From a candidate division CSSED10-310 bacterium (GTDB lineage: Bacteria > CSSED10-310 > JAFGDC01), in contig JAFGDC010000163.1 of assembly GCA_016932295.1 (NCBI GenBank), positions 1 through 5,580 of the forward strand: a stretch of DNA of 5,580 nucleotides, given 5' to 3'. Shown in pieces: positions 1 through 5,389 of the stretch. Numbering within the stretch: the stretch's first letter is position 1; the number at the start of each line of letters is the position of its first letter. Both the position numbers and the translations under genes were made by a program. The notes beneath the pieces were generated by a model. The model was not told the DNA's origin. It worked only from the letters and a program-made list of their open reading frames with translations, and searched no databases.

Positions 1-660
1 CTCCCCATCATACACCAGGCGGGAATAGACTTCATCGGAAAACACCCAGATATTGTGTTTGATACACAGCTCGGCGATGGTTTCCAGTTCGCCGCGGCTC
101 AACACTCCACCGGTGGGATTTTGCGGCGAGCACAAGATCAACAGTCGGGTCTTGTCCGAGATACGGGCTTTCAGCGTCTCCATGTCAAAATTGAAGGCCT
201 TGCTCTCCAACAGGGGTAACTGCACCGGCACGGCGCCACTGGCCTTGATCTGCGACTCGTAGATGGGGAATCCCGGATTGGGGTACAGCACTTCATCCCC
301 GGTCCCGTAATCGGTGACCGCGAATATGGTGTAGCCGATGAAGGGTTTCGCCCCGGCGGCCACCACCACCGATTCGGGAGTGACCGGGATGCCGCGCGAC
401 TGAGTGAGGTCGGCGGCGATGGCTTCCCGCAATGGCATGATGCCCGGGGATGGCGTGTACCCATGCCGTTCGGCATCGATCGCCGCGTGTGCGGCGTTGC
501 AAATGTTTTCCGGCGTGGGGAAATCGGGCTGACCGATACAGAAGCTTATGATCGGTTTGCCCTCGGCAATCAATTTGTTCACTTCCGCCAGGACCACGAA
601 AGCGTTTTCCGTTCCGAGGCTCTTCATCCGTTTCGAAACGTGCCTGCTGTCGCTCATCAT
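1..660 (-). CDS. PLP-dependent aminotransferase, class I/II (fold type I), N-terminal 220 residues; 3' end beyond the window
   Basis: This is the N-terminal half of a cytosolic pyridoxal-phosphate enzyme that moves an amino group between an amino acid and a 2-oxo acid. Reverse-strand translation shows the aspartate aminotransferase superfamily motifs in order: IGQPDFPTP (about residues 42-50), HGYTPSPG (66-73), the cofactor phosphate-binding AGAKPF (102-107), YPNPGFPIYE (126-135), the cofactor-binding NPTGG (181-185), and SDEVYSRLVYDG (208-219) with Asp209 and Tyr212. The Schiff-base lysine lies beyond the left edge. The start is one of two adjacent ATGs (660 or 657) behind the purine-rich GAGGGAGGT. 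The first is 5 nt from the first GAGG; the second is about 4 nt from GGGAGG. The gene follows a terminator and has its own leader of about 200 bp, so it is probably a separate transcription unit. Substrate cannot be fixed: aspartate, aromatic amino acids and alanine are all possible. Family assignment is firm. Confidence 0.93.
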   Translation of the reverse strand, partial: MMSDSRHVSKRMKSLGTENAFVVLAEVNKLIAEGKPIISFCIGQPDFPTPENICNAAHAAIDAERHGYTPSPGIMPLREAIAADLTQSRGIPVTPESVVVAAGAKPFIGYTIFAVTDYGTGDEVLYPNPGFPIYESQIKASGAVPVQLPLLESKAFNFDMETLKARISDKTRLLILCSPQNPTGGVLSRGELETIAELCIKHNIWVFSDEVYSRLVYDGE

Positions 661-695
661 ACCTCCCTCAAAAATACCCCGTGGGGTGAACTGTT

Positions 696-716
696 ACGGG
701 AACAGCGGCTTCCCGT
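696..716 (-). repeat. Perfect 7-bp inverted repeat in the aminotransferase leader
   Basis: ACGGGAA and TTCCCGT are separated by 7 nt (CAGCGGC on the plus strand), ending 36 bp upstream of the first possible start codon. It could form a leader hairpin in the mRNA or serve as an operator. No T-run follows on the minus strand, so it is not an intrinsic terminator. Function is unknown. Confidence 0.45.
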
Positions 717-788
717 GCCAACTGACATGATGAATAATCGGCTGCGGCTGCCCCGCAATCGTACCGACAGGCATACTACTAACCAACC

Positions 789-797
789 TGTGGATAA
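789..797 (-). promoter_or_regulatory. Single consensus DnaA box (TTATCCACA)
   Basis: The minus strand reads TTATCCACA, a perfect match to the classical high-affinity DnaA box. It stands alone. There is no cluster of boxes, no AT-rich unwinding element and no dnaA/dnaN gene nearby, so it is not evidence of an origin. It may be a regulatory DnaA site in the aminotransferase leader, or chance: a given 9-mer is expected on either strand in only a few per cent of windows this size. Confidence 0.3.
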
Positions 798-868
798 ACG
801 TCAATCGCAAACTCGACGGTTCCGGCAGCCGCTGATGATCATCCCCGCTCCGTGTGCAACTCCCCGCG

Positions 869-903
869 AAAAAAACATCACCGATCCCGCTGGGATCGGC
901 GAT
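869..903 (-). terminator. Rho-independent terminator after the winged-helix gene
   Basis: On the minus strand a perfect 8-bp stem (CCGATCCC/GGGATCGG, 881-888 with 892-899) closes a 3-nt loop. After one mismatch, three further pairs (877-879 with 901-903) extend it. One nucleotide later comes a run of seven T (869-875). It starts 24 bp past the TGA stop of the winged-helix gene, the expected place to end that transcript and insulate the aminotransferase. On the plus strand the stem has no trailing T-run, so it acts in one direction. Confidence 0.88.
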
Positions 904-926
904 ATTCCTGTTCGGACAAGCTTCGA

Positions 927-1568
927 TCAAGCCTTGATAACGTATTTCTTGGTTTCGGGGATCTTGATGATCTTGTCGTTCATCAGCAGTTCCCGCACGA
1001 TGTCCTTCAGGCTCTGCCAATTACGGTCCATGAGACTGCCCATTTCAGGCAGCGTCAGCCCGTTCTTGGATTTATCGATAAGTTCGAGGACCTTGTCCCG
1101 TAAATCATCCTTTTGATCATCGGACATCTTCACTGGCTTGGGGCGGGCAGCGCCGAACTTGTTGGCGCGCCGGCGCTTCGGGGAGCGCTTGTCGATCGAT
1201 TTTAACACACCGGGAAGCCCGTACTGCTTGCGGTGCTTCACCAGGAATTTTTCCTCCACGAGAAGATTCATTGGCCTGACAATCGTCTGCCAAGTCAGAT
1301 CAATTTTCTTGGCCAGCTCACGCAAGGTGAGGCCTTCATCGATACCCTGCAATGCCCCGAGTATCTTCTTGTCGATCGTGGTAAGCTCATCGCTGCTCCG
1401 GCGATGCAGCGGCTTGGGTTCCTCCGGCGTATCTACTTCCATCGGTTCCGCTTCCGGCACCTTCTCCACGATCAGGCCGGCATCTGCCTTGCCCTTTTCC
1501 ACCAGAGCCTGAAACATCTCCATCAAATACTTCGATAGTCCCTTTAATGCGAGTTCAAAATCATCCAT
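927..1568 (-). CDS. Tandem winged-helix DNA-binding protein, 213 aa, function unknown
   Basis: I do not recognise a named family. Visible parts are: a helical N-terminus (1-35); an acidic, Pro-rich linker (about 37-55); a first winged-helix-like unit (about 62-118); a very basic linker (127-147, with KRRR and many Lys/Arg); and a second winged-helix-like unit (about 154-211). The two units are homologous: GLTLxE at 79-84 and 170-175, Asp90/Asp181 and WQ at 93-94/184-185 keep identical spacing (offset 91), then LLxxxK follows after a one-residue shift. There is no signal peptide or membrane segment, so the protein is cytoplasmic. It is probably a nucleic-acid-binding regulator or architectural protein (inference). 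The start ATG has AAGGA 7 nt upstream. The gene is monocistronic: promoter-like sites lie upstream and a strong terminator follows. It has the size and two-winged-helix layout of ScpB but none of the ScpB sequence motifs I know. Confidence 0.85.
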   Translation of the reverse strand: MDDFELALKGLSKYLMEMFQALVEKGKADAGLIVEKVPEAEPMEVDTPEEPKPLHRRSSDELTTIDKKILGALQGIDEGLTLRELAKKIDLTWQTIVRPMNLLVEEKFLVKHRKQYGLPGVLKSIDKRSPKRRRANKFGAARPKPVKMSDDQKDDLRDKVLELIDKSKNGLTLPEMGSLMDRNWQSLKDIVRELLMNDKIIKIPETKKYVIKA

Positions 1569-1663
1569 GCCCCTATCCTTTCTAAAAACATTGCAGGACT
1601 CTTGTTAAAGGGGGATTGAGCACGTCACTCAACGCCCTTGCTCCACAAAATTTCATGCCTTGT

Positions 1664-1680
1664 CCTTGGCGCATCCAAGG
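1664..1680 (-). repeat. Inverted repeat CCTTGG-N5-CCAAGG near the predicted transcription start
   Basis: A perfect 6-bp inverted repeat with a 5-nt spacer lies just downstream of the sigma-70-like -10 box at 1694-1699, at roughly +7 to +23 if that promoter is used. An overlapping alternative pairs 1657-1662 (GCCTTG) with 1676-1681 (CAAGGC), so two mutually exclusive hairpins are possible. The position suits an operator or a leader hairpin for the winged-helix gene. This is inference. Confidence 0.45.
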
Positions 1681-1693
1681 CGTGATGACATGA

Positions 1694-1722
1694 TATATAC
1701 AAAACTTTATGGGGAATGTCCA
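1694..1722 (-). promoter_or_regulatory. Sigma-70-type promoter candidate for the winged-helix gene
   Basis: On the minus strand TGGACA (1722-1717, five of six matches to TTGACA) is followed by exactly 17 bp and then TATATA (1699-1694, four of six to TATAAT, inside an alternating TATATAT). It sits in the locally AT-rich part of an otherwise GC-rich gap. The predicted start is near 1687, giving a 5' leader of about 120 nt. Confidence 0.55.
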
Positions 1723-1781
1723 GTAAAAATATGAAAGATAGCTTAATGGATTATTTGTTTAAGCAAAACATAGGATTGTGA

Positions 1782-1798
1782 TGGCACCTCCGATGCCA
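1782..1798 (-). promoter_or_regulatory. Sigma-54-like -24/-12 element upstream of the winged-helix gene
   Basis: On the minus strand TGGCA (1798-1794) and TGC (1786-1784) place the invariant GG and GC exactly 12 bp apart, as sigma-54 RNA polymerase requires. Initiation would be near 1772, with a leader of about 200 nt. The element is palindromic (TGGCA-N7-TGCCA), so it also reads as TGGCAC...TGC on the plus strand, where no gene follows. It lies about 200 bp beyond the end of an NtrC-type regulator/kinase pair, which makes a sigma-54 role attractive. It could instead be a plain inverted repeat or operator. Confidence 0.4.
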
Positions 1799-1983
1799 CA
1801 TTATACAGAATCGGGGACAAATTTCCGGGGCGGGACGGTCCCACCGGCCCTACAGGCGCGCGATTTCACCGCCGGCTGATACATTGCCCGATGTCCTCCC
1901 GCGTCGGCCGCACTTTATCACGCGCGCGAATACTCCTGCGCCATGCGGTTTCATGAAGAATCCCGCTACCGCCCTTTCCGAAC

Positions 1984-3882
1984 TCATACCGTCCATCGTG
2001 CAGTCTGCTCCATCGAGAAATAACGGGGCAGGATCACTTTGAAATGCGCTCCTCTGCCGTCCGTGTCCGGTTGGAGTGTGATATCGCCATTGTGATTCAC
2101 AATGATCCGCTGGACTATTGCAAGTCCCAGTCCGGAACCGGTGGCCTTGGTGGTGAAAAAGGGTTGAAACACTTTCTGGGCGTGACCATGTTCGATTCCC
2201 GGACCCGTATCGGTAAAATCAATGCGGATACAAGGAGGAACCGTATCGATGCCGGTGCCGTGTATATTGATCGCGCCCTCACCCTCCATTGCCTCGGCGG
2301 CATTGGCGATGAGGTTGGTGAACGCTTGCGAGAGTAATGCCGAATCGCCTTCAATGAGGGACTCGCCGGAAAAGGACACCTTGATCTCGACACCTGGATA
2401 CCGCGCCCTGATCAATGAATCGCCAAGCGTTTCCAGCAACTCGCGGAGATTCACCTCGGCTATCCTTGGGAGCGCCGGACGGGCGAAATTGAGGAAGTCA
2501 CGCACGATGCCGTCGAGCCGGCCTATATTTTCCCGTAACTCCTGTAAGTACGCCGATATCCGTTCAGGCTGCTCGCGATGCCTGTCCAGCAAATTGAGGA
2601 AACCCGCCATGGCGCCCAGTGGATTGCGGATCTCATGGGCGATTCCCGCGGACATTTCTCCAATGGTCTCAAGATGGTGTTTCTGGCGAATGCGGTCAAG
2701 CATGTGACGGTGTTCGGTTTGGTCGGTGAACACGAAGATTACGCCGAGGACCAATCCCTGATCATCCTTCAGCAGGGAAGAAGAGAGTTCCAGTATTCGA
2801 TCCCCGGGGCCGGCGACCGGCAGAATCCAATCCACCACCCGCTCCGGGCCACCGTTCATCCTGGTATGGAACTCCTGGCCGATGGGATGGCCGGTTTTAA
2901 AAACTTCCCGGTGATCACGGTGCAGAAACGCGTCCAGCGGGATTCGCAGCAGGTCCAATGCGTACCGGTTGATGCTGGTGATGATGCCGCCGGCGTCCAG
3001 GGTGATCACTCCGCACGAGATATTTTCCAGGACGAATTCATTGTATCGTTCCACCTCATGCACCCGGTCCGTCGCCTTGGCATACAGTTCCTTCAGCAGC
3101 CGTTCTTTCTCCTCCAGTTCACCGATGGTTCGTTCAAAGGTGTCGATCACGAATTGCACGCCGCTGCCAGCGCTCTCGAGTTCACCCGCATCGTCACGCT
3201 GTTGCAGGAAGGTCACGGCTTTTTGCCTGATGATTCGAAAGGGCAGCATCACGAACCTGACATACGACACAGAAAACAGGATTGCGGCAACGATGCTGAC
3301 GATTCGTGCGGTTGAGAGGAGTCCGGTCAATCGATCCAGGAAGGCGATTTTGCCGATGTCGCGCTTGATGATGACAGCTCCCGCAATGTCGCCGTTCATG
3401 AGGATGGGTGTCGCGATGGTGACTGCCTGCCCGGTTTTTTCGAAGTTCCAGGTGAGAAGCGGTTCGCCGTCGGACAGCTTTGTCCATTCCGTAGCCGAGA
3501 GCCCGATCACGGGAGATTGATTGAGTTTCATCCTGCCGCTCGGTGCCAGCACTTGTCCGCCGCGGTCTACGACGATGGTCTGATATGCCAGATCCATGCG
3601 GGAGAGAGAGGCGAGACTGTCGTTCACGTCAGCAGCATGCCCGGCGAGTCCGGCGGCGGTTGGGGGAATCGCAAGCAGAAGCCGGTCCCGCACAAGCTCG
3701 GCGATTTTCTCCAGGTCCCCTTGCACCTCCTGTTCAAGCGTCCGCTTGTACCGGTTTGTCACACTCCAGAAAATCTGGTTGAGCAACAGCAAGAAAACCA
3801 CCAGCAGCACCACCACGAAGCGCACCTCGGTCTCATAGAACACCAGGCGCCTGGAGCGACCGGAAGTGACTGCCTGACTCAT
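1984..3882 (-). CDS. NtrB-like membrane-bound PAS sensor histidine kinase, 632 aa
   Basis: This kinase autophosphorylates on histidine and should pass the phosphate to the adjacent NtrC-type regulator. Layout: a short cytoplasmic N-terminus; TM1 (about 21-41); an extracytoplasmic domain (about 42-190) with a Cache-like alternation of strands; TM2 (about 191-213); a linker/coiled coil (about 245-282) where a HAMP is expected but not clear; a PAS domain (about 281-395); HisKA with the H-box SAGIAHEIRNPLG, phosphoacceptor His416; and HATPase_c with N-box NLIANAAEAM (523-532, Asn527), G1 DTGPGI (558-563), F-box FQPFFTTK (572-579) and G2 GSGLGLAI (582-589). All catalytic motifs are intact. The start ATG is 3 bp after the regulator's TGA and has no good Shine-Dalgarno sequence, which implies translational coupling. 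No ligand can be named, and no cofactor-binding residues are evident in the PAS or periplasmic region. It could be called AtoS- or ZraS-like, but orthology is unproven. Confidence 0.94.
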   Translation of the reverse strand: MSQAVTSGRSRRLVFYETEVRFVVVLLVVFLLLLNQIFWSVTNRYKRTLEQEVQGDLEKIAELVRDRLLLAIPPTAAGLAGHAADVNDSLASLSRMDLAYQTIVVDRGGQVLAPSGRMKLNQSPVIGLSATEWTKLSDGEPLLTWNFEKTGQAVTIATPILMNGDIAGAVIIKRDIGKIAFLDRLTGLLSTARIVSIVAAILFSVSYVRFVMLPFRIIRQKAVTFLQQRDDAGELESAGSGVQFVIDTFERTIGELEEKERLLKELYAKATDRVHEVERYNEFVLENISCGVITLDAGGIITSINRYALDLLRIPLDAFLHRDHREVFKTGHPIGQEFHTRMNGGPERVVDWILPVAGPGDRILELSSSLLKDDQGLVLGVIFVFTDQTEHRHMLDRIRQKHHLETIGEMSAGIAHEIRNPLGAMAGFLNLLDRHREQPERISAYLQELRENIGRLDGIVRDFLNFARPALPRIAEVNLRELLETLGDSLIRARYPGVEIKVSFSGESLIEGDSALLSQAFTNLIANAAEAMEGEGAINIHGTGIDTVPPCIRIDFTDTGPGIEHGHAQKVFQPFFTTKATGSGLGLAIVQRIIVNHNGDITLQPDTDGRGAHFKVILPRYFSMEQTARWTV

Positions 3883-3885
3883 GGA

Positions 3886-5256
3886 TCACTTGATGGAATG
3901 GTCTTTGAGCTTGTAGAGCAGCGCGCGATGGCTGATTCCAAGGAGTTTGGCCGCCCTGGTGCGGTTGCCCGCCTCCTGGTCCAGCGCCCGCATGATCAGG
4001 GTTCTTTCCACCACTGCTTGTACCGCCGCGGAGGTCTCCGGCAGGCGGACCATGTGCGGCGGGAGGACCACAGACAACTCTTCCTTCTCCACGGTTCCAG
4101 GGAACACACTGTCAGGGATGGACTCGCCTTCCGCCATGAGGACCGCGCGCTCGATCATGTTCTGCAATTCCCGGACATTCCCCGGCCAATGATACCGCAT
4201 CAGGCGGCCGATCTGCCTGGGCGTGAGGACGGGCACCCGCCGGTCATGACGGGCATTGAACTGTTCGAGGAACGCGCCTGCCAGCATGGGAATGTCTTCG
4301 GGGCGTTCCCGCAAGGGTGGGAGGTGAATGGGCACCACTCGCAACCGGTAGTACAATCCGGCGGAGAATTCACCCGCGGTCACAAGTTGTTCCAGGTGCT
4401 TCTCGGTGGCCGCCACCAGGCGTACATCCACCTTGACCGAATGTTTCCCGCCAACCTTGCGGATTTCGTTGTCCTGTAGAACACGAAGGAGTTTATGTTG
4501 CGACTGCGGGGGGATTTCCGCAACCTCATCGAGAAAGAGGGTGCCGCCGTCGGCGACATGAAACAGACCCTGGGTTTCGGCAACGGCGCCGGTGAACGCC
4601 CCCTTGGTATGTCCGAACAACTCGCTTTCGAAGATCTCCGCGGGCAGTGCAGCACAGTTCAGCGGCACAAAGGGTCCGCCGGATCGATCGCTCAACTGGT
4701 GCAGGGAACGTGCCACCAACTCCTTCCCGGTGCCGCTTTCACCCGTTATCAGAACCGTGCTGCCGGTGGGTGCGATTTTCCTGATGATCCGATAGATGTT
4801 TTTCATCGACTGGCTGTCGCCGATCAGTTCTCCCATGGGCTCCTGCTCGTTCAAACGCTTGCGGAGCAGCTCGTTCTCCCTTATCAGGCAGAGCCTTTCG
4901 AGAGCTTTCTCGATGCTGAAGAGCAGTTCATCCGTCCTGATCGGTTTCGAACAATAATCGTCGGCACCATCCCGAACAGCCTGCATAACGGTTTCCGATG
5001 TGCCATACGCAGTCATCATGATCACAGGCAGTGATGGGTTGCGGCGTTTCACCTGTGATAACAGTGCCAGACCGTCCATCCCAGGCATCTTTACATCACA
5101 GATCACCAGATCAGGTCTCTCCTCCTCTATCATGGCCAGCGCTCGTACGCCGTCCTCGGCGGTGACGATACGGTATCCGCGGCGCTGCAGATTCATACTC
5201 AGAACATGACGCACGGACTCCTCGTCGTCCACCACCAACAACGTCGCATTCTCCAC
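3886..5256 (-). CDS. NtrC-family sigma-54-dependent response regulator (REC-AAA+-Fis HTH), 456 aa
   Basis: This cytoplasmic enhancer-binding activator uses ATP hydrolysis to open sigma-54 promoters when phosphorylated. REC domain: Asp10/Asp11, phosphoacceptor Asp54 (ICDVKMPGMDG), Thr82 and Lys104, the last three matching NtrC numbering. AAA+ domain: Walker A GESGTGKE (172-179), the sigma-54-contacting GAFTGA (219-224), Walker B TLFLDE (Asp243/Glu244) and sensor II PGNVREL (Arg362). A Fis-type HTH closes the protein (about 418-456). Oddities: sensor I reads AATE (Glu285) where Asn or His is usual, and the FREDLYYRL segment is FSAGLYYRL, so one conserved arginine is Ser298 while Arg304 remains. 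I chose the GTG at 5256 because AGGAG lies 8 nt upstream and it gives NtrC-like numbering. A GTG at 5289, behind AGGTGA, would add 11 charged residues. It precedes its kinase partner by 3 bp. Targets are unknown; the nearest candidate is the sigma-54-like site at 1782-1798. Confidence 0.95.
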   Translation of the reverse strand: MENATLLVVDDEESVRHVLSMNLQRRGYRIVTAEDGVRALAMIEEERPDLVICDVKMPGMDGLALLSQVKRRNPSLPVIMMTAYGTSETVMQAVRDGADDYCSKPIRTDELLFSIEKALERLCLIRENELLRKRLNEQEPMGELIGDSQSMKNIYRIIRKIAPTGSTVLITGESGTGKELVARSLHQLSDRSGGPFVPLNCAALPAEIFESELFGHTKGAFTGAVAETQGLFHVADGGTLFLDEVAEIPPQSQHKLLRVLQDNEIRKVGGKHSVKVDVRLVAATEKHLEQLVTAGEFSAGLYYRLRVVPIHLPPLRERPEDIPMLAGAFLEQFNARHDRRVPVLTPRQIGRLMRYHWPGNVRELQNMIERAVLMAEGESIPDSVFPGTVEKEELSVVLPPHMVRLPETSAAVQAVVERTLIMRALDQEAGNRTRAAKLLGISHRALLYKLKDHSIK

Positions 5257-5269
5257 GGCGCCGTCTCCT
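5257..5269 (-). promoter_or_regulatory. Ribosome binding site supporting the 5256 GTG start of the regulator
   Basis: AGGAG (5269-5265, within a longer purine-rich tract GGAGAGGAG) lies 8 nt before the GTG at 5256. The alternative GTG at 5289 has AGGTGA 6 nt upstream. The internal start is preferred because its purine tract is stronger and the predicted protein then begins a few residues before the first REC strand, as in NtrC. Confidence 0.55.
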
Positions 5270-5340
5270 CTCCGCTCCCTCCGGTTCACTGTTTCTCACC
5301 TGGTTCGATCCATCGCATGCAGAGGATCGCGGGAACCACG

Positions 5341-5377
5341 AAAAATGTATCACAAGGCGGCCTTCTCGTCAGCCGCC
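5341..5377 (-). terminator. Weak hairpin between the upstream kinase and the regulator
   Basis: On the minus strand GGCGGC and GCCGCC (5377-5372 and 5361-5356) form a 6-bp GC stem with a 10-nt loop. Five T (5345-5341) follow, but only after 10 nt, which is too far for an efficient intrinsic terminator. It may be a leaky terminator, an attenuator-like element or an mRNA-stabilising hairpin separating expression of the upstream kinase from the regulator/kinase pair. Confidence 0.3.
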
Positions 5378-5389
5378 GGCGTCATCCTT

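Larger units (their letters stand above)
661..868. other. Leader/promoter region of the aminotransferase, no gene seen
   Basis: There is no credible coding sequence between the terminator T-run and the aminotransferase start. The minus strand carries a TTGACG hexamer (806-801), but the best -10-like sequence, TAGTAT, sits 20 bp away, so no strong sigma-70 promoter is assigned. The region also holds a consensus DnaA box (789-797), a 10-bp perfect palindrome GATGATCATC (834-843), the 696-716 inverted repeat, and a TTGGCACGG element (713-721) that matches a sigma-54 -24 box. The promoter itself remains unidentified. Confidence 0.5.
1569..1983. other. 415-bp non-coding gap between the kinase and winged-helix genes
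   Basis: No convincing gene is present. The left half (about 1690-1775) is AT-rich and holds the sigma-70-like promoter; next to it are the sigma-54-like palindrome and an isolated perfect TATAAT on the minus strand (1805-1800) that lacks a matching -35. The right half (about 1820-1983) is GC-rich, with a GGGAC-G-GTCCC palindrome (1832-1842), an octamer GCGCGCGA repeated at 1856-1863 and 1922-1929, and TTCATGAA (1950-1957). No hairpin followed by a T-run is visible just after the kinase stop, so where that operon terminates is unclear and read-through is possible. Confidence 0.6.

Noticed and set aside
834..843. 10-bp perfect palindrome GATGATCATC as an operator
   Set aside because: Short, single and without a supporting promoter at a fixed distance; it may be chance.
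463..1116. 217-codon open frame on the plus strand spanning the aminotransferase start, the gap and the winged-helix 3' end
   Set aside because: It crosses the terminator and two opposite-strand genes, and its translation shows no domain.
927..1568. Calling the two-winged-helix protein ScpB (segregation and condensation protein)
   Set aside because: Size and two-domain layout fit, but the ScpB motifs are absent, the long basic linker is atypical and no scpA neighbour is visible.
1800..1805. Perfect TATAAT on the minus strand as a further promoter for the winged-helix gene
   Set aside because: No -35-like hexamer at 16-18 bp and no correctly placed extended -10 TGn; kept only as a note in the gap description.
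1811..1842. GGGGACAAATTTCC-type sequence and GGGAC-G-GTCCC palindrome as a possible mobile-element end or REP unit
   Set aside because: Only one copy in the window, no transposase and no matching partner end or target-site duplication.
1850..1954. Possible 34-codon minus-strand ORF in the gap after the kinase gene (ATG at 1954, TAG at 1850)
   Set aside because: No Shine-Dalgarno sequence, no recognisable motif and Arg/Gly-rich composition expected from chance translation of GC-rich non-coding DNA.
3517..4479. 320-codon open frame on the plus strand across the regulator/kinase junction
   Set aside because: It lies entirely opposite two well-supported genes, has His/Gln/Gly-rich antisense-like composition and no domain; it is a shadow of the coding strand.
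5301..5340. Sigma-54 promoter for the regulator gene in the gap upstream of it
   Set aside because: A TGG is present on the minus strand, but no GC lies 12 bp from it; the spacing does not fit.
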